Of a stretch of DNA of 33,719 nucleotides, positions 8,172 through 17,121 are shown one piece after another. The notes beneath the pieces are model-generated. The model was given only the letters and a program-made list of their open reading frames with translations. It did no database searches and was not told where the DNA came from. This stretch comes from Competibacteraceae bacterium UBA2792 (lineage in GTDB: Bacteria > Pseudomonadota > Gammaproteobacteria > Competibacterales > Competibacteraceae). Location: contig DEHU01000074.1 of assembly GCA_002352125.1 (NCBI GenBank), forward strand, positions 3,229 to 36,947, given 5' to 3'. A program made the translations under genes and the position numbers. How positions within the stretch are numbered: position 1 is the stretch's first letter; each line of letters begins with the position of its first letter.

Positions 8172-8966
8172 GTGCCCAAGCGGCTTCTACGCGTTTCACG
8201 GTTATTCTGGCCTTTCGTCGGCCGGGAGTTACGGGAGCAGTACGCCGGCTCTTTTCTAGGCGTATTGTGGAGCGTCCTGCAACCATTGCTGTTCATCCTG
8301 CTGTACTGGTGGGTGTTCGCAGCGGTTCTACGCGCTCGATTTCCGGAAGGTTCGGCGCTGGCGGATACGCCGTTCATCGTTTTCCTGCTATCGGTGTTGC
8401 TACCGTGGTTCGCCTTTCAGGAGGGACTCAGCCGTGCGGCGGGTGGTATCGTCGGTCGCCGTGATATGGTTCGCAAAGTACATTTCCCGGTCCAAGTTTT
8501 TCCGCTGGCCGCCGCCGCCGCCGCCTTCGTGGTACATGGACTGAGCTACGCCGTATTTCTAATCGTTTTTGCCCTGTGGCGGGGTGGGTTGCCGCTGAGC
8601 GTGGTGGGCGCCGTAATCGCCCTATTGGCTTTGCAGTTTGCGGTAACAGCCGGACTCGGGCTGGCACTAGCGGCCTTCGCCGTTTATCTGCGCGATACCT
8701 TGCAAGTGCTTGGATTGGTACTGGCGACCATGTTCTATACCGCCCCGATACTTTATCCGCTGACATCGGTACCGACCGAATTTCGGAACTTGATTCACCT
8801 TAATCCCTTCACGGCTTTTGCCGAAGCGTATCACGGTGCGGTATTGGCGAGTGCCTGGCCGGAACCGTTGATACTGGTCGGGCTCGTGTTGTTTGCGGTC
8901 GGTGCTCTGGCGGTCGGCATCTACGTGTTTCGCCGACTGGAACCCGGTTTTGCGGACGTGTTGTAG
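8172..8966 (+). CDS. wzm: ABC-2 type polysaccharide export permease (Wzm/TagG-like)
   Basis: Inner-membrane permease that, with the ATPase encoded at 10148, would move a finished lipid-linked glycan to the periplasm. The 264-residue product has the family N-terminus RELREQYAGSFLGVLWSVLQ followed by about six hydrophobic segments (for example PLLFILLYWWVFAAVL and FIVFLLSVLLPWFAF) and the usual loop ending near LIHLNPFTAFAEAYHGAV. The given start is GTG 8172, but the purine-rich ribosome site (8139-8151) is 20 bases away. An in-frame ATC at 8160 would sit at proper distance, so the start is uncertain. A GT4 gene follows 18 bases after the stop. Confidence 0.88.
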   Translation: MPKRLLRVSRLFWPFVGRELREQYAGSFLGVLWSVLQPLLFILLYWWVFAAVLRARFPEGSALADTPFIVFLLSVLLPWFAFQEGLSRAAGGIVGRRDMVRKVHFPVQVFPLAAAAAAFVVHGLSYAVFLIVFALWRGGLPLSVVGAVIALLALQFAVTAGLGLALAAFAVYLRDTLQVLGLVLATMFYTAPILYPLTSVPTEFRNLIHLNPFTAFAEAYHGAVLASAWPEPLILVGLVLFAVGALAVGIYVFRRLEPGFADVL

Positions 8967-8984
8967 GAGACGGCATCCATCCAT

Positions 8985-10151
8985 TTGCTGATTTTGCACA
9001 TGGCCCACGTTTTCGGTGGTGCCGAACGAACGACCGCCAATTTGCTGGGCCATCTCGACCGGACCCAAGTCGAGCGGATCACGCTGGTCGCGCCTGCCGT
9101 ACTGCGACCCTATCTACCGGAAGCCTATGACACGTTTGTGGATGCCTTGCAGTACCATTTGGAGGCAGGCTTTACGGCACCCGGCATCCTGTACCGGGAT
9201 GCGCAAACTACGGGAAAGTTGATACGCGATCTGGCACCGGATGTAGCGCTCGGCATGATGCATTACTCGTCGAGCTTGGTGGTGCTGGGCGTCCGGCTGG
9301 CCGGAGCGCAGACCCGAACGGTAGCCAGTTACCGGGGGCCGTTTTACGAATACATGCGCCACTACGAGCGAGGATTTCGCCGCCGGCTGTTTTTGCGAGC
9401 AGCAGTGGCAGGCACTGCGTTGCTGGCGGACCGAGTCATCGTGCCATCTCACGGCACGGCGAAAGAGTTACGCCGACGTTTTTTGGCACTTACCTCACGC
9501 ACAATCACTATTCCCAATGGTATTGACCGCGCGGCGGTAGCGCAAGCTGCGCAAATGCCGGTTCCGGAACTTGCCGATCTGGCAGGGGAGGTGCCGATCA
9601 TTTGCGCCATCGCCCGATTAGCTCCGGAAAAGAATTTGGGACTTTTGCTGGACGCTTTCTGTCGGGTGCGAGCGGTGCGACCGGCGGTGCTGGTCATTCT
9701 CGGCGATGGCCCGGAACGAGCTAGCTTGGAGACGCGAATTACCGCCTATGGTTTAGCGGAATCGGTGCGTTTGCTGGGCTATCGCGACAATGTCCACCCT
9801 TATCTGCGTCGCGCTGATTTGTTCGTTCATACCTGCGAATTCGAAGGGTTCGGTTATACCGTGCTGGAGGCCTTAGCCTGCGGAGCGGCGGTGGTTGCCA
9901 CCGATTGTCCTTACGGCCCGCGCGAAATTCTCGGCGACAGCGAATGCGGAATTCTGGTTCCACCGAACAATCCGACCGCGCTGGCGGATGCGATATTGCG
10001 GCTGCTAGCTGATCCGCTTGGCCGACAGGCATTGGTGGCGCGAGGTCGACAACGAGCGGAACAGTTATCCATCGAACGGATGGTGAGAGCTTATGAGACG
10101 GTTTTCGTCGGGTTGGCGCATCGCGACTTTGGATCTCAGAACATAGCATGA
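8985..10151 (+). CDS. Glycosyltransferase family 4
   Basis: GT-B fold retaining glycosyltransferase of 388 residues. The N-terminal glycine loop reads HMAHVFGGAERTTANLL and the C-terminal donor domain contains CAIARLAPEKNLGLLLDAF and the E-x7-E motif within EFEGFGYTVLEALACG (Glu 287 and Glu 295). It would add one sugar to the growing lipid-linked glycan on the cytoplasmic face of the membrane. The gene lies between the export permease and the export ATPase and its stop overlaps the ATPase start as ATGA, so the three are translationally linked. The assigned start is TTG 8985; AGGAGA at 8965-8970 is 14 bases upstream but exactly eight bases from an in-frame ATC at 8979. Sugar and linkage are not predictable. 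Confidence 0.88.
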   Translation: MLILHMAHVFGGAERTTANLLGHLDRTQVERITLVAPAVLRPYLPEAYDTFVDALQYHLEAGFTAPGILYRDAQTTGKLIRDLAPDVALGMMHYSSSLVVLGVRLAGAQTRTVASYRGPFYEYMRHYERGFRRRLFLRAAVAGTALLADRVIVPSHGTAKELRRRFLALTSRTITIPNGIDRAAVAQAAQMPVPELADLAGEVPIICAIARLAPEKNLGLLLDAFCRVRAVRPAVLVILGDGPERASLETRITAYGLAESVRLLGYRDNVHPYLRRADLFVHTCEFEGFGYTVLEALACGAAVVATDCPYGPREILGDSECGILVPPNNPTALADAILRLLADPLGRQALVARGRQRAEQLSIERMVRAYETVFVGLAHRDFGSQNIA

Positions 10152-11314
10152 ACGATGCCAAGCCGGCTTTACGCGTTAACGGTCTGAGCAAAGTTTACCG
10201 ATTGTACGATCAGCCCATTGATCGACTTAAGGAACTGCTGTTTCGACGGCCGCGCCACAGCGACTTCGTGGCGTTATGGAACGTCAATTTCGAATTGGCC
10301 CACGGCCAAACTTTGGGAGTGATCGGCAATAACGGTGCCGGCAAGAGTACCCTGCTGCAACTCATCGCCGGCACGCTGACGCCCACGCAAGGGACTATCG
10401 AGCGCGACGGTTCGGTTTTGGGGTTGCTAGAGCTCGGTGTTGGATTTCATCCCGAGTTCACTGGTCGCCAGAACATCTTTCTTTACGGGGATGTATTGGG
10501 GCTACCGCGGCAGTTGATCCAATCCAGGCTCGACGAAATCGTTGCCTTCGCCGAGCTCGAATCGTTCGTTGATCGGCCGCTGAAGACCTATTCTACCGGC
10601 ATGCGAATGCGGCTGGCTTTTTCGCTGATCGCTTCGCTGGATCCGGATATCTTGATCGTGGACGAGGCGCTATCGGTAGGTGATGCGTACTTCCAAAAAA
10701 AGTGCATCGACCGGATGATGGAGTTCAGAAATCGCGGTCGCACCATCATCTTTTGCTCTCATAGCGTGTATCAAGTCAGCATGTTTTGCGACGAAACGCT
10801 CTGGCTGGAAGGTGGCCGAATTCGTCTGCATGGCGAAACGGCCCGCGTGATTCCCGCTTACGAAGCTTGGCAGGCGCAGCGTAATACTCGTCGCGAGCAA
10901 GCCGAAGCTGGCGCCCGATCCGAGACACCGGTGCGTATCGTTAGCTTGGAGCTGCTAAGCGAGCTACCTTGCCGACGCGGGGACGATTTACGATTCCGGT
11001 TACGCTTGGAAAGCGCTCACGATGATTTACCGTTTCACCTGACCCTGTCGATCAAAATGGACGACGGTCGTGGCGTATACGTCACCGGTACCCACTTATC
11101 CGGTCGGCCGCCACTGTGCGGTCGGCGGCGGGAAGTTTTGATTACATATCCCAGCGTGCCGTTGCTCGGTGGTCTCTATACTGCCCATGCGCGCGTGTTC
11201 GACGATCAGGGTCTAATGGTTTATCACGAAAAAGTATTGCCCGATCTGGAAGTACTCAAGGACTCTCGGGAACTTGGGGTTTGTTATTTGGAAAATCGTT
11301 GGGAGTTGAGTTGA
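10148..11314 (+). CDS. wzt: ABC transporter ATPase with Wzt C-terminal glycan-binding domain
   Basis: Energises glycan export with the permease at 8172. Residues 1-250 form the nucleotide-binding domain: Walker A GNNGAGKST (60-68), a signature region YSTGMRMRLAFS (148-159) of the polysaccharide-exporter type, Walker B ILIVDE (168-173) and the switch segment IIFCSHS. Residues from about 262 to 388 form a beta-rich extension like the Wzt C-terminal domain, which in O-antigen systems recognises the modified non-reducing end of the chain; the stretch SIKMDDGRGVYVTGTHLSG is typical. This suggests an exported polymer with a terminal mark rather than a KpsT-type capsule. The start ATG overlaps the preceding stop by four bases. 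Confidence 0.92.
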   Translation: MNDAKPALRVNGLSKVYRLYDQPIDRLKELLFRRPRHSDFVALWNVNFELAHGQTLGVIGNNGAGKSTLLQLIAGTLTPTQGTIERDGSVLGLLELGVGFHPEFTGRQNIFLYGDVLGLPRQLIQSRLDEIVAFAELESFVDRPLKTYSTGMRMRLAFSLIASLDPDILIVDEALSVGDAYFQKKCIDRMMEFRNRGRTIIFCSHSVYQVSMFCDETLWLEGGRIRLHGETARVIPAYEAWQAQRNTRREQAEAGARSETPVRIVSLELLSELPCRRGDDLRFRLRLESAHDDLPFHLTLSIKMDDGRGVYVTGTHLSGRPPLCGRRREVLITYPSVPLLGGLYTAHARVFDDQGLMVYHEKVLPDLEVLKDSRELGVCYLENRWELS

Positions 11315-11493
11315 TATTTTCCGCTAGTATTGCTTGCAAATTCCCAAGATAAAATATCGCACTGATCACATCGGTTCGCAAAGCGATAGTCCAGCCGAAA
11401 AGATGATCGCGGGATCATCGGATAGTGCGTTACAATTAAACGGTTGTAGTATAGCTCCGTATTATATTCTTTCTATCAAAAGGTTAATTTGCC

Positions 11494-13932
11494 TTGTCGA
11501 TTGAAGTTGATATCGTTATCCCTGTTTTTAAAGACGTGGCTGTTACCCGGCGCTGTCTGGAGAGCGTGCTGGCATTTCCGCAGCGAACTACGCACGAGAT
11601 CGTGGTGATCGATGACTGTAGTCCCGAAGCAGATCTTTCTGCTTGGCTCCGCGAGTTGGCAGATAGCGTTGGTGCCATCACCTTACTGGTAAACCCGATC
11701 AACTTGGGTTTTGTCAATGCCGCCAATCGTGGGATGGTTTTGCATCCAGATCGCGATGTGGTGTTGCTTAACAGCGATACCGAAGTTCATGGTGATTGGT
11801 TGGATCGATTGCGTCGCTGTGCTTATAGTGATTCGTTAGTCGGCACGGCAACGCCATTTTCCAACAATGCTACTATTTGTAGCTATCCATGTTTTTGCCA
11901 GGATAATTTATTTTTTCCCGCCGAAGATAAGCTTGCTGAATTAGATGGATTATTTGCCGTAACAAATACCCAGCGCTACGTGGAAATCCCTACGGCGATC
12001 GGTTTTTGTATGTATATCACGCGACGATGTATCGAGCAAGTTGGTTATTTCGACGCTCAACGGTTCGGCCGTGGTTACGGCGAGGAGAATGATTTCTGTT
12101 TGCGAGCTAGCGGATTGGGTTTCAAGCATTTGTTATGTGGTGATGTTTTTGTCTACCATCAAGGTGCAGTATCTTTTGGAGCAGAAAGCGACTCGTTAAT
12201 GCAAAAATCTATGGAGCGATTACGCGCTCTTTATCCTGCTTACGATCAGCAAATAGCATCTCATGTAGCAGTCGATCCAGCACGACAGTTGCGTCGGTGC
12301 ATCGATTTTATGCGGCTTCGGCGCTCCAACAAGCCACGCTTATTATTTATCCACCATTGCTTGGGTGGTGGTACCGATAAACATGTCCAAGAGCTGGCGT
12401 ATTTGCTTGAATCGCAATTTGAAATATTAATTTTGAAGCCATACGAAGGGACCAAGGTAATCTTGGAGTGGGCTAGAACGGATGAGGAGTTGAAGTTTTA
12501 TTTCTTCATCCCGACAAATTTTGATGATTTGGTCTGCCTTCTTGAGGAAATAGGGGTGGTGCGAGTGCATTTTCACCATCTGATTGGCCATCATCCTCTT
12601 ATAGCCTCCCTGCCGCAAAAATTACGGGTACCATACGATTATACTTTACATGATTATTTTCCAGTTTGTCCGCAATTTAATTTGACCATGCCAGATGGGC
12701 GTTACTGTGGTGAACCAGAAGCGAGCGGCTGTAATAAATGCCTTGAAGAGCGCCCTCCCCAATGGCGGCTCGATATTACGGCTTGGCGCAGCTATTTTCA
12801 TAATTTGCTAGCAGCCGCAGAACGAGTCATTGGCCCATCGCAAGATGTAATCGACCGTATTAAAAAGTATATTCCTGACGCAAATTTTGTACATTTATCT
12901 CATCCAGAGTTGAAGACAGCTAAAGTGCTGGTGTTGGGAATGATGTCTCCTGCGAAAGGTGGAAGGCAATTAGAAGCTTGTGCAAAAGATGCTAAAAAAA
13001 GACATTTACCGCTTTCTTTTCGAGTATTGGGATTTCGCTCCTACGAAAAACTCCCGATGGGTATACTGGGCGGTGCCGAGCCCGAGTTACCGATTTTTTT
13101 TAGCGGGCCTTATGCAGATAAGGATTTATCTACGCTTATCGCTTTTGAACAGGCGGATGTAATCTATTTCCCAGCACAATGGCCAGAAACTTACTCTTAT
13201 ACTTTGAGCGCTGCATTAGATTCAGGTTTGCCTATTCTGGCACCTAGATTTGGCGCCTTTGTCGAACGGCTAAGCGATTACTCGAAGGCTTACTTGATCG
13301 AATGGGACACTCCGGCGCAAACGGTCAATAACCAGTTACTTGATATCGTGACTAGGGCGCTACCCGAAGCAGAAAAATCCAAACTACCTTTGTGGCGCTT
13401 GATTCCTCACGCTTACTTAGAGCGGTACTCGACTGGCGTTAGTCAAAGCATTCTTGGCAGTGCATTCGATCAGGTTAATCTCGATAAGTTAATTAAGTCC
13501 GAGTATATTTATCCCGAATTGACGGATTCGATAATCGATAATTTGGGGCGTGATCGATTGATTGAAATTATTAAAAATCTAGTTCAACCGCCTGCTGATC
13601 GGCCGTTAACTTGGTTGGTGGTAGAAACTTGGTGGAATGCTTTATTGGCAAAGCAGAACGCCTTAAGTGAGCAATTGGCTGATAGAGAACAAGCGCTGGT
13701 TAACAAAGAGCAAGCGCTGGTTCAATTGGAGCAACGCCTTGCGGAGCAGTGTCAAAATAATGAGAAGGTTAGGCAGTATAATGAGGAACTGCAAAGGCAG
13801 TTGGAAGACCGAAAACAGGTTATCCGAGAAATCTATTCATCCACCTCTTGGTGGCTGACTCGGCCAGTGCGCTGGTTGAGTCGCCAGTATCGGCGACTTC
13901 GAAGTGCCCGATTACCAACAATACTTAACTAA
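11494..13932 (+). CDS. Two-domain GT2-GT4 glycosyltransferase with coiled-coil and SxSWxxTxPxR tail
   Basis: Protein of 812 residues. A GT2 domain (about 1-265) has VDIVIPVFKDVAVTRRCLES, DDCSPEADLS and the DxD-like LLNSDTEV (Asp 95). A GT4-like domain (about 278-640) begins with KPRLLFIHHCLGGGTDKHVQ and has HDYFPVCP with a Cys set C-x12-C-x7-C-x2-C (Cys 392, 405, 413, 416), a pattern met in other GT4 acceptor domains. Residues 719-780 form a strong heptad coiled coil, partly built from a 21-base tandem repeat. The tail STSWWLTRPVR (783-793) resembles tails of two other proteins in the cluster. It probably adds two sugars. The start is TTG 11494 with AAGG upstream. Base composition is visibly more AT-rich than in its neighbours, as is the 179-base gap before it, suggesting separate acquisition of this gene. 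Confidence 0.87.
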   Translation: MSIEVDIVIPVFKDVAVTRRCLESVLAFPQRTTHEIVVIDDCSPEADLSAWLRELADSVGAITLLVNPINLGFVNAANRGMVLHPDRDVVLLNSDTEVHGDWLDRLRRCAYSDSLVGTATPFSNNATICSYPCFCQDNLFFPAEDKLAELDGLFAVTNTQRYVEIPTAIGFCMYITRRCIEQVGYFDAQRFGRGYGEENDFCLRASGLGFKHLLCGDVFVYHQGAVSFGAESDSLMQKSMERLRALYPAYDQQIASHVAVDPARQLRRCIDFMRLRRSNKPRLLFIHHCLGGGTDKHVQELAYLLESQFEILILKPYEGTKVILEWARTDEELKFYFFIPTNFDDLVCLLEEIGVVRVHFHHLIGHHPLIASLPQKLRVPYDYTLHDYFPVCPQFNLTMPDGRYCGEPEASGCNKCLEERPPQWRLDITAWRSYFHNLLAAAERVIGPSQDVIDRIKKYIPDANFVHLSHPELKTAKVLVLGMMSPAKGGRQLEACAKDAKKRHLPLSFRVLGFRSYEKLPMGILGGAEPELPIFFSGPYADKDLSTLIAFEQADVIYFPAQWPETYSYTLSAALDSGLPILAPRFGAFVERLSDYSKAYLIEWDTPAQTVNNQLLDIVTRALPEAEKSKLPLWRLIPHAYLERYSTGVSQSILGSAFDQVNLDKLIKSEYIYPELTDSIIDNLGRDRLIEIIKNLVQPPADRPLTWLVVETWWNALLAKQNALSEQLADREQALVNKEQALVQLEQRLAEQCQNNEKVRQYNEELQRQLEDRKQVIREIYSSTSWWLTRPVRWLSRQYRRLRSARLPTILN
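13687..13728 (+). repeat. 21-bp tandem repeat inside the coiled coil of the GT2-GT4 gene
   Basis: Two adjacent 21-base units (13687-13707 and 13708-13728) share the core CAAGCGCTGGTT and encode EQALVNK and EQALVQL. A degenerate third unit (EQRL) follows. Each unit is exactly one heptad, so copy changes would lengthen or shorten the coiled coil without breaking its phase. Confidence 0.8.
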
Positions 13933-14094
13933 ATTGAGGCGATGGTCGAGAGCCTGAAAGGACGGGCTTGATTAGTGATGAGCATCGATCTCGTACCGTT
14001 GGTTGTCTGCTAGGGCCGGGAGTCGATAACGTCGATGCAATTGTCGCGGTGCGCAAAAACGTCAACCGCTCGCCGGTACGTAGAATGTGATGGC

Positions 14095-15078
14095 ATGGCT
14101 AGGATCGCGGTGGTCATCGTCAATTTCAACGGCGGAATGCTGTTGGGCGAGTGTTTGCGCCATTTACGCGTCCAAACGCGGCGTCCAGAACGAGTTATCG
14201 TGGTGGACAACGCCAGTCGCGATGGTTCGGCCGACCGGTTGGAGAACGATTATCCCGAGATTGAAGTCGTCCGGCTGGATCGTAACCTGGGATTTGCGGC
14301 GGCGAACAATGTGGCGGTGCGGCGAGCGGGCGAAGTTGAATGGTTAGCGTTGCTCAATCCCGATGCTTTTCCGGAACCGGATTGGCTGGAACGGTTGTTG
14401 GCAGCGGCGCAAGCGCATCCCGAATGCGCCAGCTTCGGTGCCCGTCTGGTAGATGCCGGCGATCCTGGCCGGCTAGACGGCACGGGTGACGTTTATCATG
14501 CCAGCGGACTGGCGTGGCGGCGCGATCATGGCCGACCGATTGCCTCGGGGACGAGCGAGGCCGGCGAAATCTTCGCGTCCTGCGCGGCGGCGGCTCTCTA
14601 TCGCCGCGAAGCGTTTTGTGAAGCGGGCGGGTTCGACGAAAGTTATTTTTGTTATTTCGAGGATGTCGATCTGGGATTTAGGTTGCGTTTGCTCGGTTAT
14701 GGTTGCCGCTACGTACCCGATGCCGTGGTTCGGCATGTCGGTTCGGCGGTAACCGGCAAGCGCAGCCCGTTTTCGATCTACCACGGCCATCGCAACCTAG
14801 TTTGGACTTGGTGCAAGAACATGCCCGCTCCGTTGTTTTGGCTGTATCTACCGCAGCATTTACTGTTGAATCTGGGGTCGGTGATCTGGTTTACGCTGCG
14901 CGGCCAAGGCAGTGTCGTGCTGCGAGCCAAATGGGATGCGCTGCGGGGGCTTCCGCAAATCTGGCGGCAACGGCGGCAGATTCAGAAACAACGACGCGCG
15001 AACGATGGCGATATCCGCCGTACGATGGCCCGAAATTCGGTGGTGCTAGCGCGGTTTGCCAGGATAAGAGGATCGTAG
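14095..15078 (+). CDS. GT2 family glycosyltransferase, rhamnosyltransferase-like
   Basis: GT-A fold inverting transferase of 327 residues. ATG 14095 is chosen because the fold begins right after it (MARIAVVIVNFNGGMLLGEC); an in-frame ATG at 14035 would add 20 residues with no family character. Motifs include VVDNASRDGSADRL, NLGFAAANNVAV, the DxD region LLNPDAFPEPDWLE, and the acceptor-side segment FDESYFCYFEDVDLGFRLRL typical of rhamnosyltransferase-like GT2. It would extend the lipid-linked glycan in the cytoplasm. A C-terminal basic amphipathic stretch (RQRRQIQKQRR) may touch the membrane. The 3' end overlaps the convergent gene at 15046 by 33 bases, and a 162-base gap without a clear promoter separates it from the GT2-GT4 gene. 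Confidence 0.87.
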   Translation: MARIAVVIVNFNGGMLLGECLRHLRVQTRRPERVIVVDNASRDGSADRLENDYPEIEVVRLDRNLGFAAANNVAVRRAGEVEWLALLNPDAFPEPDWLERLLAAAQAHPECASFGARLVDAGDPGRLDGTGDVYHASGLAWRRDHGRPIASGTSEAGEIFASCAAAALYRREAFCEAGGFDESYFCYFEDVDLGFRLRLLGYGCRYVPDAVVRHVGSAVTGKRSPFSIYHGHRNLVWTWCKNMPAPLFWLYLPQHLLLNLGSVIWFTLRGQGSVVLRAKWDALRGLPQIWRQRRQIQKQRRANDGDIRRTMARNSVVLARFARIRGS

Positions 15079-16188
15079 CGGTGCTGAATTCAACAATCGC
15101 CGCATGGCGCGCGCCAGTCCGCGCAGCGGCCGAGTAATCCGCCAGGAGCTGGACCGATAGACTTCTGCGAGTTGCCGGGATTGTTCGGCTAGCTGGTCTT
15201 GCAGGTTCGCTACCGTCTCCAACAGTTCGTCGGCGCGGCGCCGGTAATCGTCGGCTACCCCCCGGTCGCGCCAATCGCTTTCCAGCCGCGCTCGCAGTTG
15301 TTCGATCAAGGCGCTTTGCGCGGCTAATTGCGCGTTGATCGATTCGAGTGCCGAAGATTCCGGCGTGCGGTCGCAGGGTTGCTTGTGGATGATGCCATCG
15401 CGCAACGCGGCCAGTGCTTCGCTTAACTCCGCTCCGGACCAAATGGTTCGCCATTTATCGAACAGCGCGGCGCGTCCTGCAGCGATTTTAGTGGCGTCGG
15501 CCTGTAGACCGAAACCGGAATGGCCGAAATTGCGGTAGCAGGCGGTGATTTGATCGACGTGCAGGAATTCGCTGCGTTGGGCCAGTTGCAACCAAAAATC
15601 CCAGTCTTCGTACAACGCTAACTCTTCGTCGAACCGGCATCCTGCTTCCGCTAGCTCGCGTTCGAACAGTACCGCATGCATTGGGATGTAGTTCTGGGCG
15701 CGCAGGCTCGGCAGATGGAAAGGTCGATTGAGCGGAACGTCTAACCCGACGCTGCCGTCGGGCCGATAGGCGATCATCCGCACGCCGCTGTAAGCCACGC
15801 GCGCTGTTCGTTGCCGCCGTAAAGCCTCGACCAGTACCGATACGTGTTGGGGAAGCAACATATCGTCATCGTCCAGAAAGCCAACGTAATAGCCGTATGC
15901 GGCCGTTAACCCGGCATTGGCGGCGGCGCTGCGGTCTAGCGGCTTGCCATGCACTACAAAGCGCAGCGGAAAGCGTCCGCAGCTCTCGCCGGGCGGCGGA
16001 TGGCCGAGTCCGTAGGCATCGACTACCACTGCTTCGATGCGAGGATAGGTTTGCGCGGCGATGCTATCGAGCGCTTCGGCGAGAGAAGATCGCGCCATGC
16101 TGCGGATGATGATGCTAACGAGAGGTTGATCTACCGAATCGTTCTCGATGGGGGCGGGCAAATGAGAGGAAGCAATTCCGGCCAACAA
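15046..16188 (-). CDS. GT2 family glycosyltransferase with coiled-coil and SxSWRxTxPLR tail
   Basis: Protein of 380 residues. The GT-A domain starts near residue 21 (QPLVSIIIRSMARSSLAEAL) and has the DxD motif in GFLDDDDMLLP (Asp 106-109) and LYEDWDFWLQLAQRSEFLHV, characteristic of GT2 enzymes acting on nucleotide sugars. Residues about 265-345 are predicted coiled coil (YRRRADELLETVANLQDQLA). The tail SSSWRITRPLR (346-356, bases 15121-15153) is nearly the same as tails of the PIG-L and GT2-GT4 proteins of this locus, and is followed by a basic stretch. It is the last gene of a three-gene minus-strand set (PIG-L, GT2, this) and lies 63 bases after the preceding GT2. Its 3' end overlaps the convergent plus-strand GT2. 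Confidence 0.87.
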   Translation of the reverse strand: MLAGIASSHLPAPIENDSVDQPLVSIIIRSMARSSLAEALDSIAAQTYPRIEAVVVDAYGLGHPPPGESCGRFPLRFVVHGKPLDRSAAANAGLTAAYGYYVGFLDDDDMLLPQHVSVLVEALRRQRTARVAYSGVRMIAYRPDGSVGLDVPLNRPFHLPSLRAQNYIPMHAVLFERELAEAGCRFDEELALYEDWDFWLQLAQRSEFLHVDQITACYRNFGHSGFGLQADATKIAAGRAALFDKWRTIWSGAELSEALAALRDGIIHKQPCDRTPESSALESINAQLAAQSALIEQLRARLESDWRDRGVADDYRRRADELLETVANLQDQLAEQSRQLAEVYRSSSWRITRPLRGLARAMRRLLNSAPLRSSYPGKPR

Positions 16189-16251
16189 TGCGTGACTCCG
16201 GCTTTGATCGTGAAGCTAAAAAATTGATGGAGGCTTTAAGCCAGCGCGGAA

Positions 16252-17121
16252 CTACCACCACCGCCAGCCATGCCGGTTGAAGAAGGATGCGGCCGAGCAC
16301 AAAAATAAAAAGATATGGCGGAATCCCTTGCGAGCGGCATGACCACCCAGATGGACGATGCGCACTGCGGGCACGAAGACCAAACGGGCGTGTTCGGCCA
16401 ACCGCAGGCTGAGATCGTAATCCTCGAAATACAAAAAATAATCTCGATGGAAGCCCTTCGCGCGAACCAAGGGATCGCGCCGGGCCAGCATGAAACAGCC
16501 GCTAATCAGCGGCGGATCCCAGTATACCGTCTCACCGATCCGGTCGCGCAGCTCGTAGTGCTCTAACCTCGCGCGAAATAATCGCTTCAACCAAATCGGC
16601 GCAAATCCCCGCAGAGCTAGATCCAGCGCCGTCGGATAAGCTTTGCAAAGGTATTGGCGTTGGCCATCCGGACCCCAAACCGCGGGCGCCAGCAGTCCGG
16701 CTTCGGGGTGGGCGGCCAGAAACGCCAAGCCTTCGCTTAGGGCATCTTCATCCAACAACGCGTCGGGATTCAGAATCAGGTGAAATTCCAGATCGTGCCG
16801 GCTCAACGCCAAGTTGTGCGCGGCGCCGTAGCCAATATTGCCGTGACCGCTCAGGAGTTCGACGGTTGCCGGCAACGCTGCCGCATCCAGGATGGGCTGC
16901 AACGAGTTTTTCCACGTCGGACCAGGGCCATTATCCACCAGAATCAACCGGGCGTCGGCCAGCCGATTTTGTCGGCGGGCATGAGCCAACGCTTGCCCAA
17001 GCCGGTCCAACGTTTCGGTCAGTACCGGCAAATCCGGTGCGTAGGTGACTATGGCGATACCGAGCCCGTTCACGCCGCCCCTAGACGTGTCTTTAACGGC
17101 AGCGGCCAAGATGCCGGTCAT
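16252..17121 (-). CDS. GT2 family glycosyltransferase, rhamnosyltransferase-like
   Basis: Up to 289 residues. The fold starts with LGIAIVTYAPDLPVLTETLD, continues with LILVDNGPGP, NIGYGAAHNLAL and the DxD region LILNPDALLDEDAL, and ends with HRDYFLYFEDYDLSLRLAEH and VRIVHLGGHAARKGFRH, the layout of RfbF/WbbL-like rhamnosyltransferases. ATG 17121 overlaps the PIG-L gene by 29 bases and has no ribosome site. GTG 17073, after AGGGG and 19 bases beyond the PIG-L stop, gives 273 residues and may be the real start. It is the middle gene of the minus-strand set and would add a deoxyhexose or similar sugar in the cytoplasm. It lacks the coiled-coil tail of its two neighbours. Confidence 0.86.
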   Translation of the reverse strand: MTGILAAAVKDTSRGGVNGLGIAIVTYAPDLPVLTETLDRLGQALAHARRQNRLADARLILVDNGPGPTWKNSLQPILDAAALPATVELLSGHGNIGYGAAHNLALSRHDLEFHLILNPDALLDEDALSEGLAFLAAHPEAGLLAPAVWGPDGQRQYLCKAYPTALDLALRGFAPIWLKRLFRARLEHYELRDRIGETVYWDPPLISGCFMLARRDPLVRAKGFHRDYFLYFEDYDLSLRLAEHARLVFVPAVRIVHLGGHAARKGFRHIFLFLCSAASFFNRHGWRWW

